This document shows positions 8,565-19,055 of a DNA stretch of 64,000 bases, piece by piece. The position numbers and the translations under genes are program-made. Location: positions 372,001 to 436,000 of the forward strand of contig MWSW01000012.1 of NCBI GenBank assembly GCA_002050165.1, in the 5' to 3' direction. The notes below the pieces were generated by a model, which was given only the letters and a program-made list of their open reading frames with translations, searched no databases and was not told the DNA's origin. This DNA comes from Candidatus Tepidiaquacellales bacterium OLB4/UTCHB1 (GTDB lineage: Bacteria > Bacteroidota > Ignavibacteria > Tepidaquicellales > Tepidaquicellaceae). The first letter of the stretch is position 1. Every line of letters begins with the position of its first letter.

Positions 8565-10823
8565 TTAAGCGTTCGCCTTCTGTTCAGGTTTGGAATAATA
8601 ATAATAATAATTGTAATAGTAACCATAGGAACCCTTAACATTGAAGTCGTTGAGCACGCAACCGAGGAAATTACGGGGGTTTATATTATTGACGGTGTTT
8701 GCAGATTTCATGACAACATCAATCGGAGTTTTCTGGGCTTTGGCAACTAATATTCCGCCGTCTGTAACAGCGAACAGAATCTCCGAATCGGTAACTGAAA
8801 TCAACGGAGGCGAATCAATCACAATCATATCGAATTTATTTTCAAGCAACTCGAGAAACTTTTTCATCTGCACCGATCCGAGCAATTCAGATGGATTAGG
8901 CGGTATTGTACCTGCCGTTATAAATTTAAGGTTCTCGTTTTGTGAATCGCGGATAATATCTTCTAACTCTACATTTGAGAACAGATAATCGCTTAACCCA
9001 GGGAACCGGTCTGCGGCGAACACATTGTGAAGCCGCGGCTTTCTTAGGTCGCAATCAAGTAAAAGTACTTTCTTGTTATCAATTGCGAAACTGCTTGCGA
9101 GGTTGCTTGAGACGAAAGTTTTTCCTTCACCCGGAATTGAGCTCGTAACAAGGATGGACTTCAACGGTTTCTCTTCGAGCTTAGAGAACTGTACCCTCGT
9201 CCTGAGAGCTTTAAATGATTCCGCAGCGGTTGATGTTGATTTGTTCAAAACTACCAGTTCATCCGGACTTCCACCTTTGAATTCTTTTAGGGTATCAATT
9301 GACGGGATCCACGCGAGAATGGTTACACCTTTTTTCTCGATTTCTTCCGGATTTTTAATTGACCGGTCAAGATAATTCCTGCCGAACGCATATCCGAAAC
9401 CCAACCCTAATCCTATCAGGACACCTGCTAATAATACAATTGTTTTTTTTGGTTTAGATGGCTGAGACGGTACACGCGCCGGGTCAGTAATCAGCACGTT
9501 ACCTATTCTCGCATTCTGGTTTATTAATGCTTCCTGATATTTCTCTTCAAGTAGCAGGTAAAGCTTTTCGGACGATAACCGCTGCCTTTCAATCTTTGCC
9601 AGCTCAAGCGCCTGAGATGGAAGCAGGCTGAACTCTCTTTCGTATTTACCGAGCATCCCTGAAATAATGTTCAGTCTCGACTTGCTTTCACTTCTCTGAA
9701 CTCCGGCAAGAAGTAGTTCCTGAATTAATTCCCTTCTCTCTTCCGGTGTCTGAACGTAAAGCGCTTCTTCCAGTTTCATAACTTTCTCGTTCAAAGAGTT
9801 CCTAAGCGGTTGCAACCGTTGTTCGTAATCACCAATGATTTTATCCCGTACTGCCTGAGTTTGTGTGTTACTAAGCTCAATACTCTTTTGCAGTTCCAGT
9901 TCCGAAATTTTAGCCTGAAGGTCTGTTACATATTTTCCGCTCAGCTCTCCTTCTAAAAACGTTACCAGCTGAGGATCAATTTTCTTTATTTCTGCGGAAA
10001 GTTCGTTGTATTTCGTCTGATTGCCGGTAATTTCAACTTGTGCATAGCCCTTGGCTTTATCGAGTTCGGAAATGCTGTTAACAAGTTGTTCGGATTGGAC
10101 ATCAAGATTTATCAACCCCGACCGCTTTTGGAAATCTTCAAGGGATGCTTCAGCATTGTTGAGGTCCCTCATCTTCCTGTCCTTCTCCTTAACCAAAAAC
10201 GATATAGTATTCGTAAGGTCTTTCCGACTGAGCTCAAGGCTGTACTCTGAGTATGCTCTCGCATAGAGATTTGAAATTATGGTTGCTTCAATCGGTGACG
10301 GTGATTCAGCAACGAGCGTTACAACGTCCAGCCCTCGCTTTTGATCTATCGCAACAATATCTGAAAGAAGTTTTGCCATACTTTCCACTGTCCGAAAACC
10401 CTGGGAGATATTTTCGGGATCGGAATATAAATAATAGAGCGCGGATTTATCTTCGATCGTCTGTAAAGTATCGAGTATAAACTTTGCCGCTTTTTGCCTG
10501 ATTGGATAAGTTTGCATCAGATCAATCTCATTTGCAATGAATCTGTCCGCCTGTTGCCCGCCAAAATCAGTAAAAATTGAACTCGATAAAATACTTTCCT
10601 GAGGTTTGTTAATTTTTATTGATGTGGTCGTGCTGTAGTAATTCGTTGCTGTTAAGATGTATACAATTGTTACACACATTGCGGCAGCGAATATCAACGC
10701 TATTGCTACCCAGTGCATCCGCAGGATAACGAGGTAATCTCTTAGAGTATCCCTTCCCGAGTCTTCAGTTCCGTTGTTTAGCTGGTACTGGTTAATGAAA
10801 TTTCCGGTTGGGTTGTTTTCCAA
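8565..10823 (-). CDS. Wzc-like chain-length regulator / bacterial tyrosine kinase
   Basis: 752 residues. A Wzz domain lies at about 25-130 with a first membrane helix near 38-58. A long coiled-coil periplasmic region (about 195-420) ends in the GNVR-type PSQPSKPKK segment, followed by the second membrane helix near 458-478. The C-terminal cytoplasmic BY-kinase has Walker A SSIPGEGKT near 558-566, Walker A' LLLDCDLRKPRLH, and Walker B MIVIDSPPL. The last 25 residues are a tyrosine cluster ending in SKPEQKANA, the usual autophosphorylation tail. The protein should couple phosphorylation to polymerisation and export of the polysaccharide together with the Wza-like lipid-side partner encoded one base upstream. 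Five consecutive TAT codons make the tail a trinucleotide repeat. Confidence 0.93.
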   Translation of the reverse strand: MENNPTGNFINQYQLNNGTEDSGRDTLRDYLVILRMHWVAIALIFAAAMCVTIVYILTATNYYSTTTSIKINKPQESILSSSIFTDFGGQQADRFIANEIDLMQTYPIRQKAAKFILDTLQTIEDKSALYYLYSDPENISQGFRTVESMAKLLSDIVAIDQKRGLDVVTLVAESPSPIEATIISNLYARAYSEYSLELSRKDLTNTISFLVKEKDRKMRDLNNAEASLEDFQKRSGLINLDVQSEQLVNSISELDKAKGYAQVEITGNQTKYNELSAEIKKIDPQLVTFLEGELSGKYVTDLQAKISELELQKSIELSNTQTQAVRDKIIGDYEQRLQPLRNSLNEKVMKLEEALYVQTPEERRELIQELLLAGVQRSESKSRLNIISGMLGKYEREFSLLPSQALELAKIERQRLSSEKLYLLLEEKYQEALINQNARIGNVLITDPARVPSQPSKPKKTIVLLAGVLIGLGLGFGYAFGRNYLDRSIKNPEEIEKKGVTILAWIPSIDTLKEFKGGSPDELVVLNKSTSTAAESFKALRTRVQFSKLEEKPLKSILVTSSIPGEGKTFVSSNLASSFAIDNKKVLLLDCDLRKPRLHNVFAADRFPGLSDYLFSNVELEDIIRDSQNENLKFITAGTIPPNPSELLGSVQMKKFLELLENKFDMIVIDSPPLISVTDSEILFAVTDGGILVAKAQKTPIDVVMKSANTVNNINPRNFLGCVLNDFNVKGSYGYYYNYYYYYSKPEQKANA

Positions 10824-10824
10824 A

Positions 10825-11466
10825 TTATTTATTGTTTTGAATAGTTGCTATGAGGTTTGCAAGGGCAATTAACGGAGTTAATATGACAAGAACGTCTTTT
10901 GTGTAATCCCAAAAAGTTTTGTCCGGTTTTATTTGCATAACTACAATATCTCCCGGTTGCATCTGCGGATTTATATTTGAATAGCTGCCGCTTTTTTCTT
11001 TATCGAAAAGATCCTCATAATTAAATATTTTAACATTTGAGACATTTAACTCCCCTTCCTTATTTTCCGGTCTGATTAACTTAATATTTCTGTACAGTTC
11101 CTCATCTACAGGATTTCCGGCAAGCGAAAGGAAATCAATTAAAGTTGTTCCTTTCGGCACGAGATACTTTCCGGGATTTTTTATCCCGCCCATTATTATT
11201 ACCTCGATATTTACCTTGTCCGGATCGGCGTAATTGTAATAATTTACACCGGTTTTCTTTACATCAATTTCTCCGATCCTGACCCCGTCTTCAGGTTGCG
11301 CCTTTAAAATACCGGCTGAGAGAAAAAAGCAAGAAATTATCAGGTAAACTATTTTCAGTGATATATTCCGTTTATATGTATTTCTCACGTTGTAATATGG
11401 TAAGTTCAGAAATATTGGACATAAAATAAAGGTTAAACTTAATGTCGTTTTATTGAAAGTTCGCAA
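10825..11466 (-). CDS. Wza-like polysaccharide export protein with SLBB domain
   Basis: 213 residues read from TTG 11466. GTG 11388 gives a more typical signal peptide (basic RNTYKRN, hydrophobic LKIVYLIISCFFLSAG, cut near LKAQ) and may be the true start. The mature part has one SLBB-like segment (VNIEVIIMGGIKNPGKYLVPKGTTLIDFLSLAG) and the phrase MQPGDIVVMQIKP typical of periplasmic export proteins. A C-terminal hydrophobic stretch (VLVILTPLIALANLIATI) may span a membrane. It is much shorter than E. coli Wza, and no lipobox cysteine is visible. It is the first gene of the operon, one base from the kinase. Confidence 0.82.
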   Translation of the reverse strand: MRTFNKTTLSLTFILCPIFLNLPYYNVRNTYKRNISLKIVYLIISCFFLSAGILKAQPEDGVRIGEIDVKKTGVNYYNYADPDKVNIEVIIMGGIKNPGKYLVPKGTTLIDFLSLAGNPVDEELYRNIKLIRPENKEGELNVSNVKIFNYEDLFDKEKSGSYSNINPQMQPGDIVVMQIKPDKTFWDYTKDVLVILTPLIALANLIATIQNNK

Positions 11467-11631
11467 CTTAAAATAACTGGATTTATTTTATCCGGAAAAT
11501 TTACTTTCACTCACGGCTCCGCCAATTGACTCCCATTTCCGGTGCCATTGGCATTAATCAATACTTCGGACTTTTTATAAATTCAGTTCGCTTTCCGGGA
11601 AAATATGATTAATAACTTTTCCCGGGTTTTA

Positions 11632-12162
11632 TCATTCCCACAGCAACAGTAATTCAGATTTACTTTTATTTTTACTGAACTCTCCGAACTCAATACTATT
11701 GAAAATTACATATCGGATTTTTCTCTTTATGAGATTCTCCGCTTTTGTAATCAACTTGTTCAGGTACTGCCGGTCAATATTTTCACAAACTATTACGAGA
11801 TCAATTAACGCGCTGTTTATCCCCCTTGCAAAATCACCGGTTACATAGACTTTATCGAGGTTCCCAAGTTTCGACAACACTCTTTCAATTATCTGATCAA
11901 GACCGGTATATTTCATCAGAATTGAATTTATATCGTTAAACAGGGGATGTTTAGTATTAGCTTTGTAATATTTTTTGTTCTTGAATTTCCTTGAATGAAG
12001 GAGTCCGGCCTCTTCAAAGCGATTGAGCTCTACCCGTATCGCATTGGTGGATTCCGAAAATTCGCTTTCGAGGTTCCTCAGGTACCCTGTTGTGTCGGAA
12101 TTGAGGAAAAATTTCATTAAAAGCTTAATCCTGGTTTTGGATGTAATGATTGTATCAAGCAT
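11632..12162 (-). CDS. Winged-helix DNA-binding protein fused to nucleotidyltransferase-fold domain
   Basis: 176 residues. Residues 1-70 form a winged helix-turn-helix of the ArsR/MarR type (TTGYLRNLESEFSESTNAIRVELNRFEEAGLL, wing KKYYKANTKHP). Residues 95-170 resemble a minimal (MNT) nucleotidyltransferase fold: VYVTGDFARGIN followed by LIDLVIV in place of the usual GSxARG and DxDLLV. One of the paired aspartates is replaced (SALIDLV), so catalysis is doubtful. It stands 165 bases upstream of the polysaccharide export gene in the same direction, so it may be a regulator of that locus. Target and ligand are unknown. Confidence 0.7.
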   Translation of the reverse strand: MLDTIITSKTRIKLLMKFFLNSDTTGYLRNLESEFSESTNAIRVELNRFEEAGLLHSRKFKNKKYYKANTKHPLFNDINSILMKYTGLDQIIERVLSKLGNLDKVYVTGDFARGINSALIDLVIVCENIDRQYLNKLITKAENLIKRKIRYVIFNSIEFGEFSKNKSKSELLLLWE

Positions 12163-12388
12163 AATAAAGCTATATACATTAAGGATATCCTGGAGATTTA
12201 CAGCGGATATTTGCCTCCTGAATGTGTAACAAAATTACTCATTTTTAATACATAAATGCAACTTAATTTTTTATGAATTCTTAAAAAAAATTCATTAAAC
12301 GGAGCAGGGTCAATTGCAAAAATTGCAGAAATTTCTCTAATTGAAAAATATATACTCATTCGTACAGGCTTTGAGATCGTGTTTTCTG

Positions 12389-12426
12389 AAAAAAAATAAC
12401 CCCCACAGATTGTATCTGTGAGGGTT
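12389..12426 (-). terminator. Rho-independent terminator after tRNA-Lys
   Basis: Arms at 12398-12410 and 12414-12426 pair over 13 bases with a three-base loop and one mismatch. On the minus strand the hairpin is followed by a run of T (complement of the A run at 12389-12396). It begins eight bases after the tRNA 3' end. Confidence 0.85.
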
Positions 12427-12433
12427 TTGTTAG

Positions 12434-12505
12434 TGAGGCCGGATGGTTTCGAACCATCGACCCTCTGCTTAAAAGGCAGATGCTCTACCACTGAGCTACG
12501 GCCCC
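12434..12505 (-). tRNA. tRNA-Lys (anticodon TTT)
   Basis: On the minus strand the sequence begins GGGGCCGTAGCTCAGTGG and folds into a full cloverleaf. The acceptor stem GGGGCCG pairs with CGGCCTC (one G-U), the D arm is AGCTC..GAGC, the anticodon stem is TCTGC..GCAGA around CTTTTAA (anticodon TTT), and the T arm is GATGG-TTCGAAA-CCATC. The discriminator is A and CCA is not encoded. A terminator follows directly. Confidence 0.95.
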
Positions 12506-12538
12506 TACCAAACTATTTTTTTAAATCATGACGGTAAT

Positions 12539-12949
12539 TTATTTCTCCTTACCACTAAACTTTATTCTGTTCTTAGCCCGTTCATAAGATAACCTCGCCC
12601 GGTCTTTATCAATTCCCTTATCGTCGGATTTCATTCTTTCTATTGCGCGTTCAAGCGATTTCTTTGCCCGTTCGATATCTATCTCATCAGTAACTTCAAT
12701 TGATTCGGCAATTATGCTCGCCTTATTGTTGCTCACCTCAAGAATCCCGCTACTGATCGAATACAATTTCTCGTTCCCGTTTTCATCAACGATTTTCACT
12801 TTTCCAATCGTAAGTGAAGATACAAACGGAGCGTGATTATATAAGACCTGAAATCCACCGTTCGTTCCAGGTGCGGATACCGATTTCACCTTGCCTTGAT
12901 ATACAAAACTTACAGGACTCACTATTTCAAGGTCTATCAATTTGTCCAC
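12539..12949 (-). CDS. atpC: F1 ATP synthase epsilon subunit
   Basis: 136 residues of the F1 epsilon chain, which links the gamma rotor to the c-ring and restrains ATP hydrolysis. The N-terminal beta-sandwich shows the family phrases LEIVSPVSFVYQGKVKSVSAPGTNGGFQVLYNHAPFVSSL and GILEVSNNKASIIAE. The C-terminal helical hairpin (about 88-136) contains ERAKKSLERAIERM and SYERAKNRIKF. It follows atpD after one base. Other ATP synthase genes are not in this window, which is the split atpDC arrangement seen in Chlorobi and some Bacteroidetes. Confidence 0.95.
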   Translation of the reverse strand: MDKLIDLEIVSPVSFVYQGKVKSVSAPGTNGGFQVLYNHAPFVSSLTIGKVKIVDENGNEKLYSISSGILEVSNNKASIIAESIEVTDEIDIERAKKSLERAIERMKSDDKGIDKDRARLSYERAKNRIKFSGKEK

Positions 12950-12950
12950 T

Positions 12951-14369
<1,419 letters not shown>

Positions 14370-14542
14370 TTAATATAATAATTATGAAATGTTTTTAATA
14401 GAAACACAAAAATAATAAATATGTACATCAGTTCAAATGGGAAAATGGGGATAATTTATTCAATCCTCCATAAGTAACTAACAGTAATAGTTATGTCCAT
14501 CATAAAAGCGAAAATATTCCTCAACTTAAATTTATTGAACCG

Positions 14543-17077
14543 TTAAGGTTTCTGAATTGTAAAATTTCTGTTGTTGTATGTGAAAGCCCGGTCAGTTGCA
14601 TCAATAATCCCGTCACCATTAAGGTCACCCGGATGACGACTGACGGAATTCCGCAAATTCCAGAGGATTGACCTGTCAATTGTGTTAATGACTCCGTCTT
14701 TATTTACATCACCCGATGGTATCGCCCACAAGCCTGAAACGTTAATTAGCGCACTACCATACGCCGATGTATCTGATGCGGTAAAATCGAACGAATAACT
14801 TCTTCCGTTTGTGAAATTGTCCGCTACCCTGCTCCACGTCTGCAATGTATTACGGTGGTCTATCACAATGAAATAGTTCGTATCAGGTGCGTTAAAAAAG
14901 ATAAATTCCGTTGTGTGTGTAATAGAATCTAACACACCAATTGCAGTATCAACAAAATTATAAGGAGGTAATCCATTCGCAAGGTACGCCGTAACCGTAT
15001 CGCGCAGATTGAGTTTCCCTGTTACAGTATTGTACAACGCTTCGGGAATCATAGTAACGTTTAGAAGGATTGCAGGTGTCTCAATGTACCCAATTGCAAA
15101 CTCACTGAATCCCTGAAGCGATGAAGCGACCAGCGTGTCACCGTTTCGTTGGGTATTTATGGCTCTCCATTTCCCGGTTTGGTCGCTACGTTTTACTATG
15201 TATAGTTCGTCTTTGTTGTAATAAACGTTAAGACCGGTTATAGGTATTTTTAAATCATATGTTGAAGTTGAGGAATAATCGTCACCACTGTAAGTAATAT
15301 GCCAGTATATTCCGGAAATATCCTGCGGAGTAAATATTGAACCGTTCGGTGAAGTTGCCGTAAAGTTAGAATCGAATTGGGTATTTAACGGTGTGGTATC
15401 AGATTTGAAAATAACAAGTTCACCTCCTGTGGGTCCGTCGTAAATCATTTCGGGATATACTTCACTTCGTCTTTTCCCGGAGATGTTACTTTTCTTAAGC
15501 GGTTCATTCGGTTGATATTTTAAATCAGACAATTCGAACCCTTCGGATGAAATAAATCTCCTTTGAACGGAGTTCACAGAATTTCGCATCGCTTCGAGGG
15601 AAATAAATTCAACCTGCACTTTTTCAGTTGTAAAAGTCCCATAGGTACCGGGTCCGGAAACGTTAAACGATGCAAACCCGGGCGCATCGAACACTGACAT
15701 ATTGTCAATGTAACAGTTATTGCCGAAATCTGACGTTCCCACAAATGCAATAATCACCTCGTCGAAACCTGAATACTCTGACAGGTCAACCGTCTCATGC
15801 CTCCACTCACGAGCTGTCCCGTTAGGTACCCAGGAGGAAGATTTCTTGGGTAATGTTGCAAGCGATGGCGAGGATAAATAGCTTTTGTTATAATAATCAT
15901 GCATACCGAAATCAAATGTTAAACCACCATTGGTCGAAACGGCAATTTGCAACCTGTCATTTTCAGCAGTAAGATACGAACGATATGAAACCCAAAATGA
16001 GATTACAGGATTTGAGAGCTGTGAGAAATCAAATATCACACTGCGCATAAACCCGATGTTACCGGCGCTTGTGTTGTAGAAATTCGCCCTCAGCATCGTA
16101 TCATTTGCAGACCCATTCGGATTTACACCTGTGCTAAGGCTCCAGATTGCGGCACCGGAGTTCACGTAACCGGATGAGTTTTGAAATGTGTTCAAAAAGG
16201 GAAATTCTGATACCGGCGTTTGAAGGTAAATCCTTGCGGTTAGTGTATCGTTATATTCGTTTGAATCGGAAGCGAAAGTTGAAAATATTTTTATATCATA
16301 GATTTTATCAGTCGGAGAGCTGATTGCAAATCCGCCCGAAAATGTTACTATTGCCGAATCACCGGGTAAGATATCGCCGGCTGTGATAACCGGTCCGACG
16401 GGACTTCCGCCGTCCAGAGTGTAATAAACGTTTACGTTGTTAATCGTATCCGATCCGAAATTTTTCACGTACGCAGTAACATTTGTACCGGTTTTATTGA
16501 GTTGCATACCGTTGAAAATATTCGATGATGATACCCCTGCGTCATTGGGCGGTGTAAGCTGGACTGAAACACTGTCGAGCCAGATACCGTTTCCGTCAGT
16601 GTTGGTATGCCTGAATGCAATAAATATTTCCTGCCCTTCGTAATTACCGAGAGGAACTTCAAACTTAGTCCAGTTTCGGTGTGAAATAACAGAAGTATTG
16701 ATGTCCGTCAGTACTTCAACAAACGAGCCGATACTGCTATCGGTTACTGACACACGCACCTGAAGGTTATCCGGCGGATACGGTGTCGGAAATTGTCTCA
16801 GCAACCAAAACGATAACCTGTAATTCCCGCTTAAATTAATCTTTGGTGAAATAAGCCAGTCTTCACCGTTGGACATTTGGTATTCCATGAACGCACTCGC
16901 AATGCCCGACTTTGCCCTTAAAGTTGACCTCTGCCAAACCGCTGAGCCCAGCACGTTTTCAATTCTCCAACCGGTGGGGGGGAAAGTTTCGGATTCGAAG
17001 CTCTCTTCAAGTATCTGCGCATTAAGTAATCCTGAAAGGGCAATTAAAATAAGAAAAGTGAGAGAGGCTATTTTCAT
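14543..17077 (-). CDS. Large secreted protein: choice-of-anchor J, CARDB-like and dockerin-like domains
   Basis: 844 residues with a signal peptide (MKIASLTFLILIALSGLLNAQ). A first jelly-roll (choice-of-anchor J/MAM-like) domain covers about 22-180, starting SFESETFPPTGW. A CARDB-like adhesion domain at about 185-280 has TNVTAYVKNFGSD. A second jelly-roll at about 290-470 has WRHETVDLSEYSGFDEVIIAF. The C-terminal 60 residues form a dockerin-type pair of calcium loops (GDVNKDGVINTIDRS and GDLNGDGIIDATDRA). The centre is clearly paralogous to the protein encoded at 25761-28418, but this one ends in the dockerin instead of a T9SS sorting domain. It is probably surface-exposed or extracellular; function unknown. 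Confidence 0.85.
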   Translation of the reverse strand: MKIASLTFLILIALSGLLNAQILEESFESETFPPTGWRIENVLGSAVWQRSTLRAKSGIASAFMEYQMSNGEDWLISPKINLSGNYRLSFWLLRQFPTPYPPDNLQVRVSVTDSSIGSFVEVLTDINTSVISHRNWTKFEVPLGNYEGQEIFIAFRHTNTDGNGIWLDSVSVQLTPPNDAGVSSSNIFNGMQLNKTGTNVTAYVKNFGSDTINNVNVYYTLDGGSPVGPVITAGDILPGDSAIVTFSGGFAISSPTDKIYDIKIFSTFASDSNEYNDTLTARIYLQTPVSEFPFLNTFQNSSGYVNSGAAIWSLSTGVNPNGSANDTMLRANFYNTSAGNIGFMRSVIFDFSQLSNPVISFWVSYRSYLTAENDRLQIAVSTNGGLTFDFGMHDYYNKSYLSSPSLATLPKKSSSWVPNGTAREWRHETVDLSEYSGFDEVIIAFVGTSDFGNNCYIDNMSVFDAPGFASFNVSGPGTYGTFTTEKVQVEFISLEAMRNSVNSVQRRFISSEGFELSDLKYQPNEPLKKSNISGKRRSEVYPEMIYDGPTGGELVIFKSDTTPLNTQFDSNFTATSPNGSIFTPQDISGIYWHITYSGDDYSSTSTYDLKIPITGLNVYYNKDELYIVKRSDQTGKWRAINTQRNGDTLVASSLQGFSEFAIGYIETPAILLNVTMIPEALYNTVTGKLNLRDTVTAYLANGLPPYNFVDTAIGVLDSITHTTEFIFFNAPDTNYFIVIDHRNTLQTWSRVADNFTNGRSYSFDFTASDTSAYGSALINVSGLWAIPSGDVNKDGVINTIDRSILWNLRNSVSRHPGDLNGDGIIDATDRAFTYNNRNFTIQKP

Positions 17078-17218
17078 ATATGATTACGAATGTTATCCAG
17101 GCTCAAATTTGGACAATTTTACAGTTAAATGAAATTCCACTAAAAATACAAACCCGCTTTATATTTGCGCAATTTTAAAGGGACGAGACAGTGCAACCGT
17201 TCTTTCCGGATGGTCAAT

Positions 17219-17947
17219 TTAATCCGGAAGTTGCGCGCGTTTCAGTTCAACAGGGACTGCGTTATTCTTCCTGACCCTGATATTAATCATCTCCACAAAT
17301 ACCGAGAATGCCATCGCGAAATATATGTACCCTTTCGGTATATGCTGATCCAATCCTTCGATTATCAGAGTGAATCCTATCAGCAACAGGAAACTCAAAG
17401 CGAGAATTTTTACCGTTGGGTGTTTATGTACAAAGTCGCTGACGGATTTTGCCGTAAACATCATAAAGACGACTGCAATCACAACTGCAGTAATCATTAC
17501 CCAAAGTATATTGGTCATACCAACAGCGGTAATCACGGAATCAAGCGAAAACACAATATCGAGCAGAATAATTTGAATGATGACCGAAGCGAACGAAGTC
17601 GTTGCACTATTATTTTTTTTCTTCTCTTCGTGACCCTCAAGTTTATCGTGAATTTCAAACGTACTTTTAGCCAGCAGGAATAACCCGCCGGCAATCAGAA
17701 TAATATCCCGACCGGATATTTCATTTTCAAAAACTTCGAACAGTGGTTCGGTAAGCTTCATTATCATCGTAATAGAAAACAGCAGTAATACGCGGGTAAT
17801 CATAGCCAGAGCAAGTCCGATAATTCGTGCACGTTGCTGAACATTTTCCGGCAGTTTCCCGGCAAGAATTGAGATGAATATTATATTGTCTATTCCGAGT
17901 ACAATCTCAAGTACAGTAAGTGTCAAAAGAGCAACAACAATTTCCAT
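17219..17947 (-). CDS. TerC-family integral membrane protein
   Basis: 242 residues, about seven membrane helices. The N-terminus LLTLTVLEIVLGIDNIIFISILAGKLP is the TerC signature with the conserved LGIDN acidic site in helix 1. It recurs in the second half as IILLDIVFSLDSVITAVG. The family is linked to metal-ion (manganese) efflux or metal loading of secreted proteins; the substrate here is unknown. The gene is monocistronic and diverges from fabD across 177 bases. Confidence 0.88.
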   Translation of the reverse strand: MEIVVALLTLTVLEIVLGIDNIIFISILAGKLPENVQQRARIIGLALAMITRVLLLFSITMIMKLTEPLFEVFENEISGRDIILIAGGLFLLAKSTFEIHDKLEGHEEKKKNNSATTSFASVIIQIILLDIVFSLDSVITAVGMTNILWVMITAVVIAVVFMMFTAKSVSDFVHKHPTVKILALSFLLLIGFTLIIEGLDQHIPKGYIYFAMAFSVFVEMINIRVRKNNAVPVELKRAQLPD

Positions 17948-18124
17948 TGGGTAAATTTAATTTTTTGCTCAAAATAATAAATCAAATCAGCTATTTCAAA
18001 TCGTAAAGAAACTGTTTGACTTTTTCCGCAATAACAAAATTTATCAGAACTACTCCCGATTTCTTAAATTGAATCAGAGATCAGTAATTGGTATCTTAAC
18101 ACACAACCTAATAACTTTCCTGAT

Positions 18125-19054
18125 ATGAGTAAAACCGCCTTCGTATTCCCGGGACAGGGATCTCAAACTGTTGGAATGGGAAAAGACCTTTTTGAAAATT
18201 CTGAAATTGCGCGAAAGATTTACGGATTAGCCGATGAATATACAGGTATGCATTTGAGCAGATTTACCTTCGATGGACCGGCTGAAATTCTGAAACAAAC
18301 TCACATCACACAACCTGCACTTTTTGTACATTCATACATATTGTTTACCTTACTTGGCGATACCATTAAAGCAGATTATACCGCAGGACACTCACTCGGA
18401 GAATACACGGCTTTCACGTATGCAGGTTCATTTAATTTTGAAAACGGACTGAAACTTGTCCATAAGCGGGGTGAATTAATGCGCGATATCGGTCAAAAAC
18501 AAAAAGGTACAATGGCTGCGCTGATCGGACTTACGCAACAACAGGTAACTGAAATTTGTGAATCTGCAAGCGGTAAACTGATAGTTCAACCGGCGAATTT
18601 CAATTGTCCCGGTCAGATTGTAATTTCGGGTGATGTAGAGGCGGTTCACAGCGCTATTGAAATTGCTAAGTCGGAACCGTACAATTGCAGGTTAGCCAAA
18701 GTGCTGGAAGTCAGCGGAGCGTTCCATTCGGAGCTAATGAGACCCGCAGCAGATGAACTTCGGGTTGAACTCGATAAATCACCGATTGCAAATTCCAATA
18801 TCCCGGTTTTCTCAAATGTTGAAGCAGAGCCGGTTACTGATAATGAAATAATCGAGCAGTTGCTTTTCAGACAACTTTATTCCCCGGTGAGGTGGGAGTC
18901 GCTTATAAGAAATATGATTAATGATGGAGTTACCGAATTTTATGAAATAGGTGCCGGGAAAGTTCTCACCGGACTCATAAAAAAAATTAACACTGAAGTT
19001 AAACTTTACAATATTTCAAACTTTGATGAACTCAACAAATTTTTAAACCGCTAA
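18125..19054 (+). CDS. fabD: Malonyl-CoA:ACP transacylase
   Basis: 309 residues, the usual length. FabD moves malonyl from CoA to acyl carrier protein to start fatty-acid elongation in the cytoplasm. The nucleophile elbow GHSLGE places the catalytic serine at S90, with H201 in VSGAFHS as its partner. FPGQGSQ at 8-14 and the C-terminal EIGAGKVLTGLIKKI are also diagnostic. fabG begins one base after the stop, so the two form an operon. fabH, acpP and fabF are not adjacent. Confidence 0.96.
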   Translation: MSKTAFVFPGQGSQTVGMGKDLFENSEIARKIYGLADEYTGMHLSRFTFDGPAEILKQTHITQPALFVHSYILFTLLGDTIKADYTAGHSLGEYTAFTYAGSFNFENGLKLVHKRGELMRDIGQKQKGTMAALIGLTQQQVTEICESASGKLIVQPANFNCPGQIVISGDVEAVHSAIEIAKSEPYNCRLAKVLEVSGAFHSELMRPAADELRVELDKSPIANSNIPVFSNVEAEPVTDNEIIEQLLFRQLYSPVRWESLIRNMINDGVTEFYEIGAGKVLTGLIKKINTEVKLYNISNFDELNKFLNR

Positions 19055-19055
19055 T

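Noticed and set aside
12198-12491. Open frame of 97 codons over the tRNA-Lys gene
   Set aside because: It reads through the tRNA and its terminator, so it cannot be a real protein gene.
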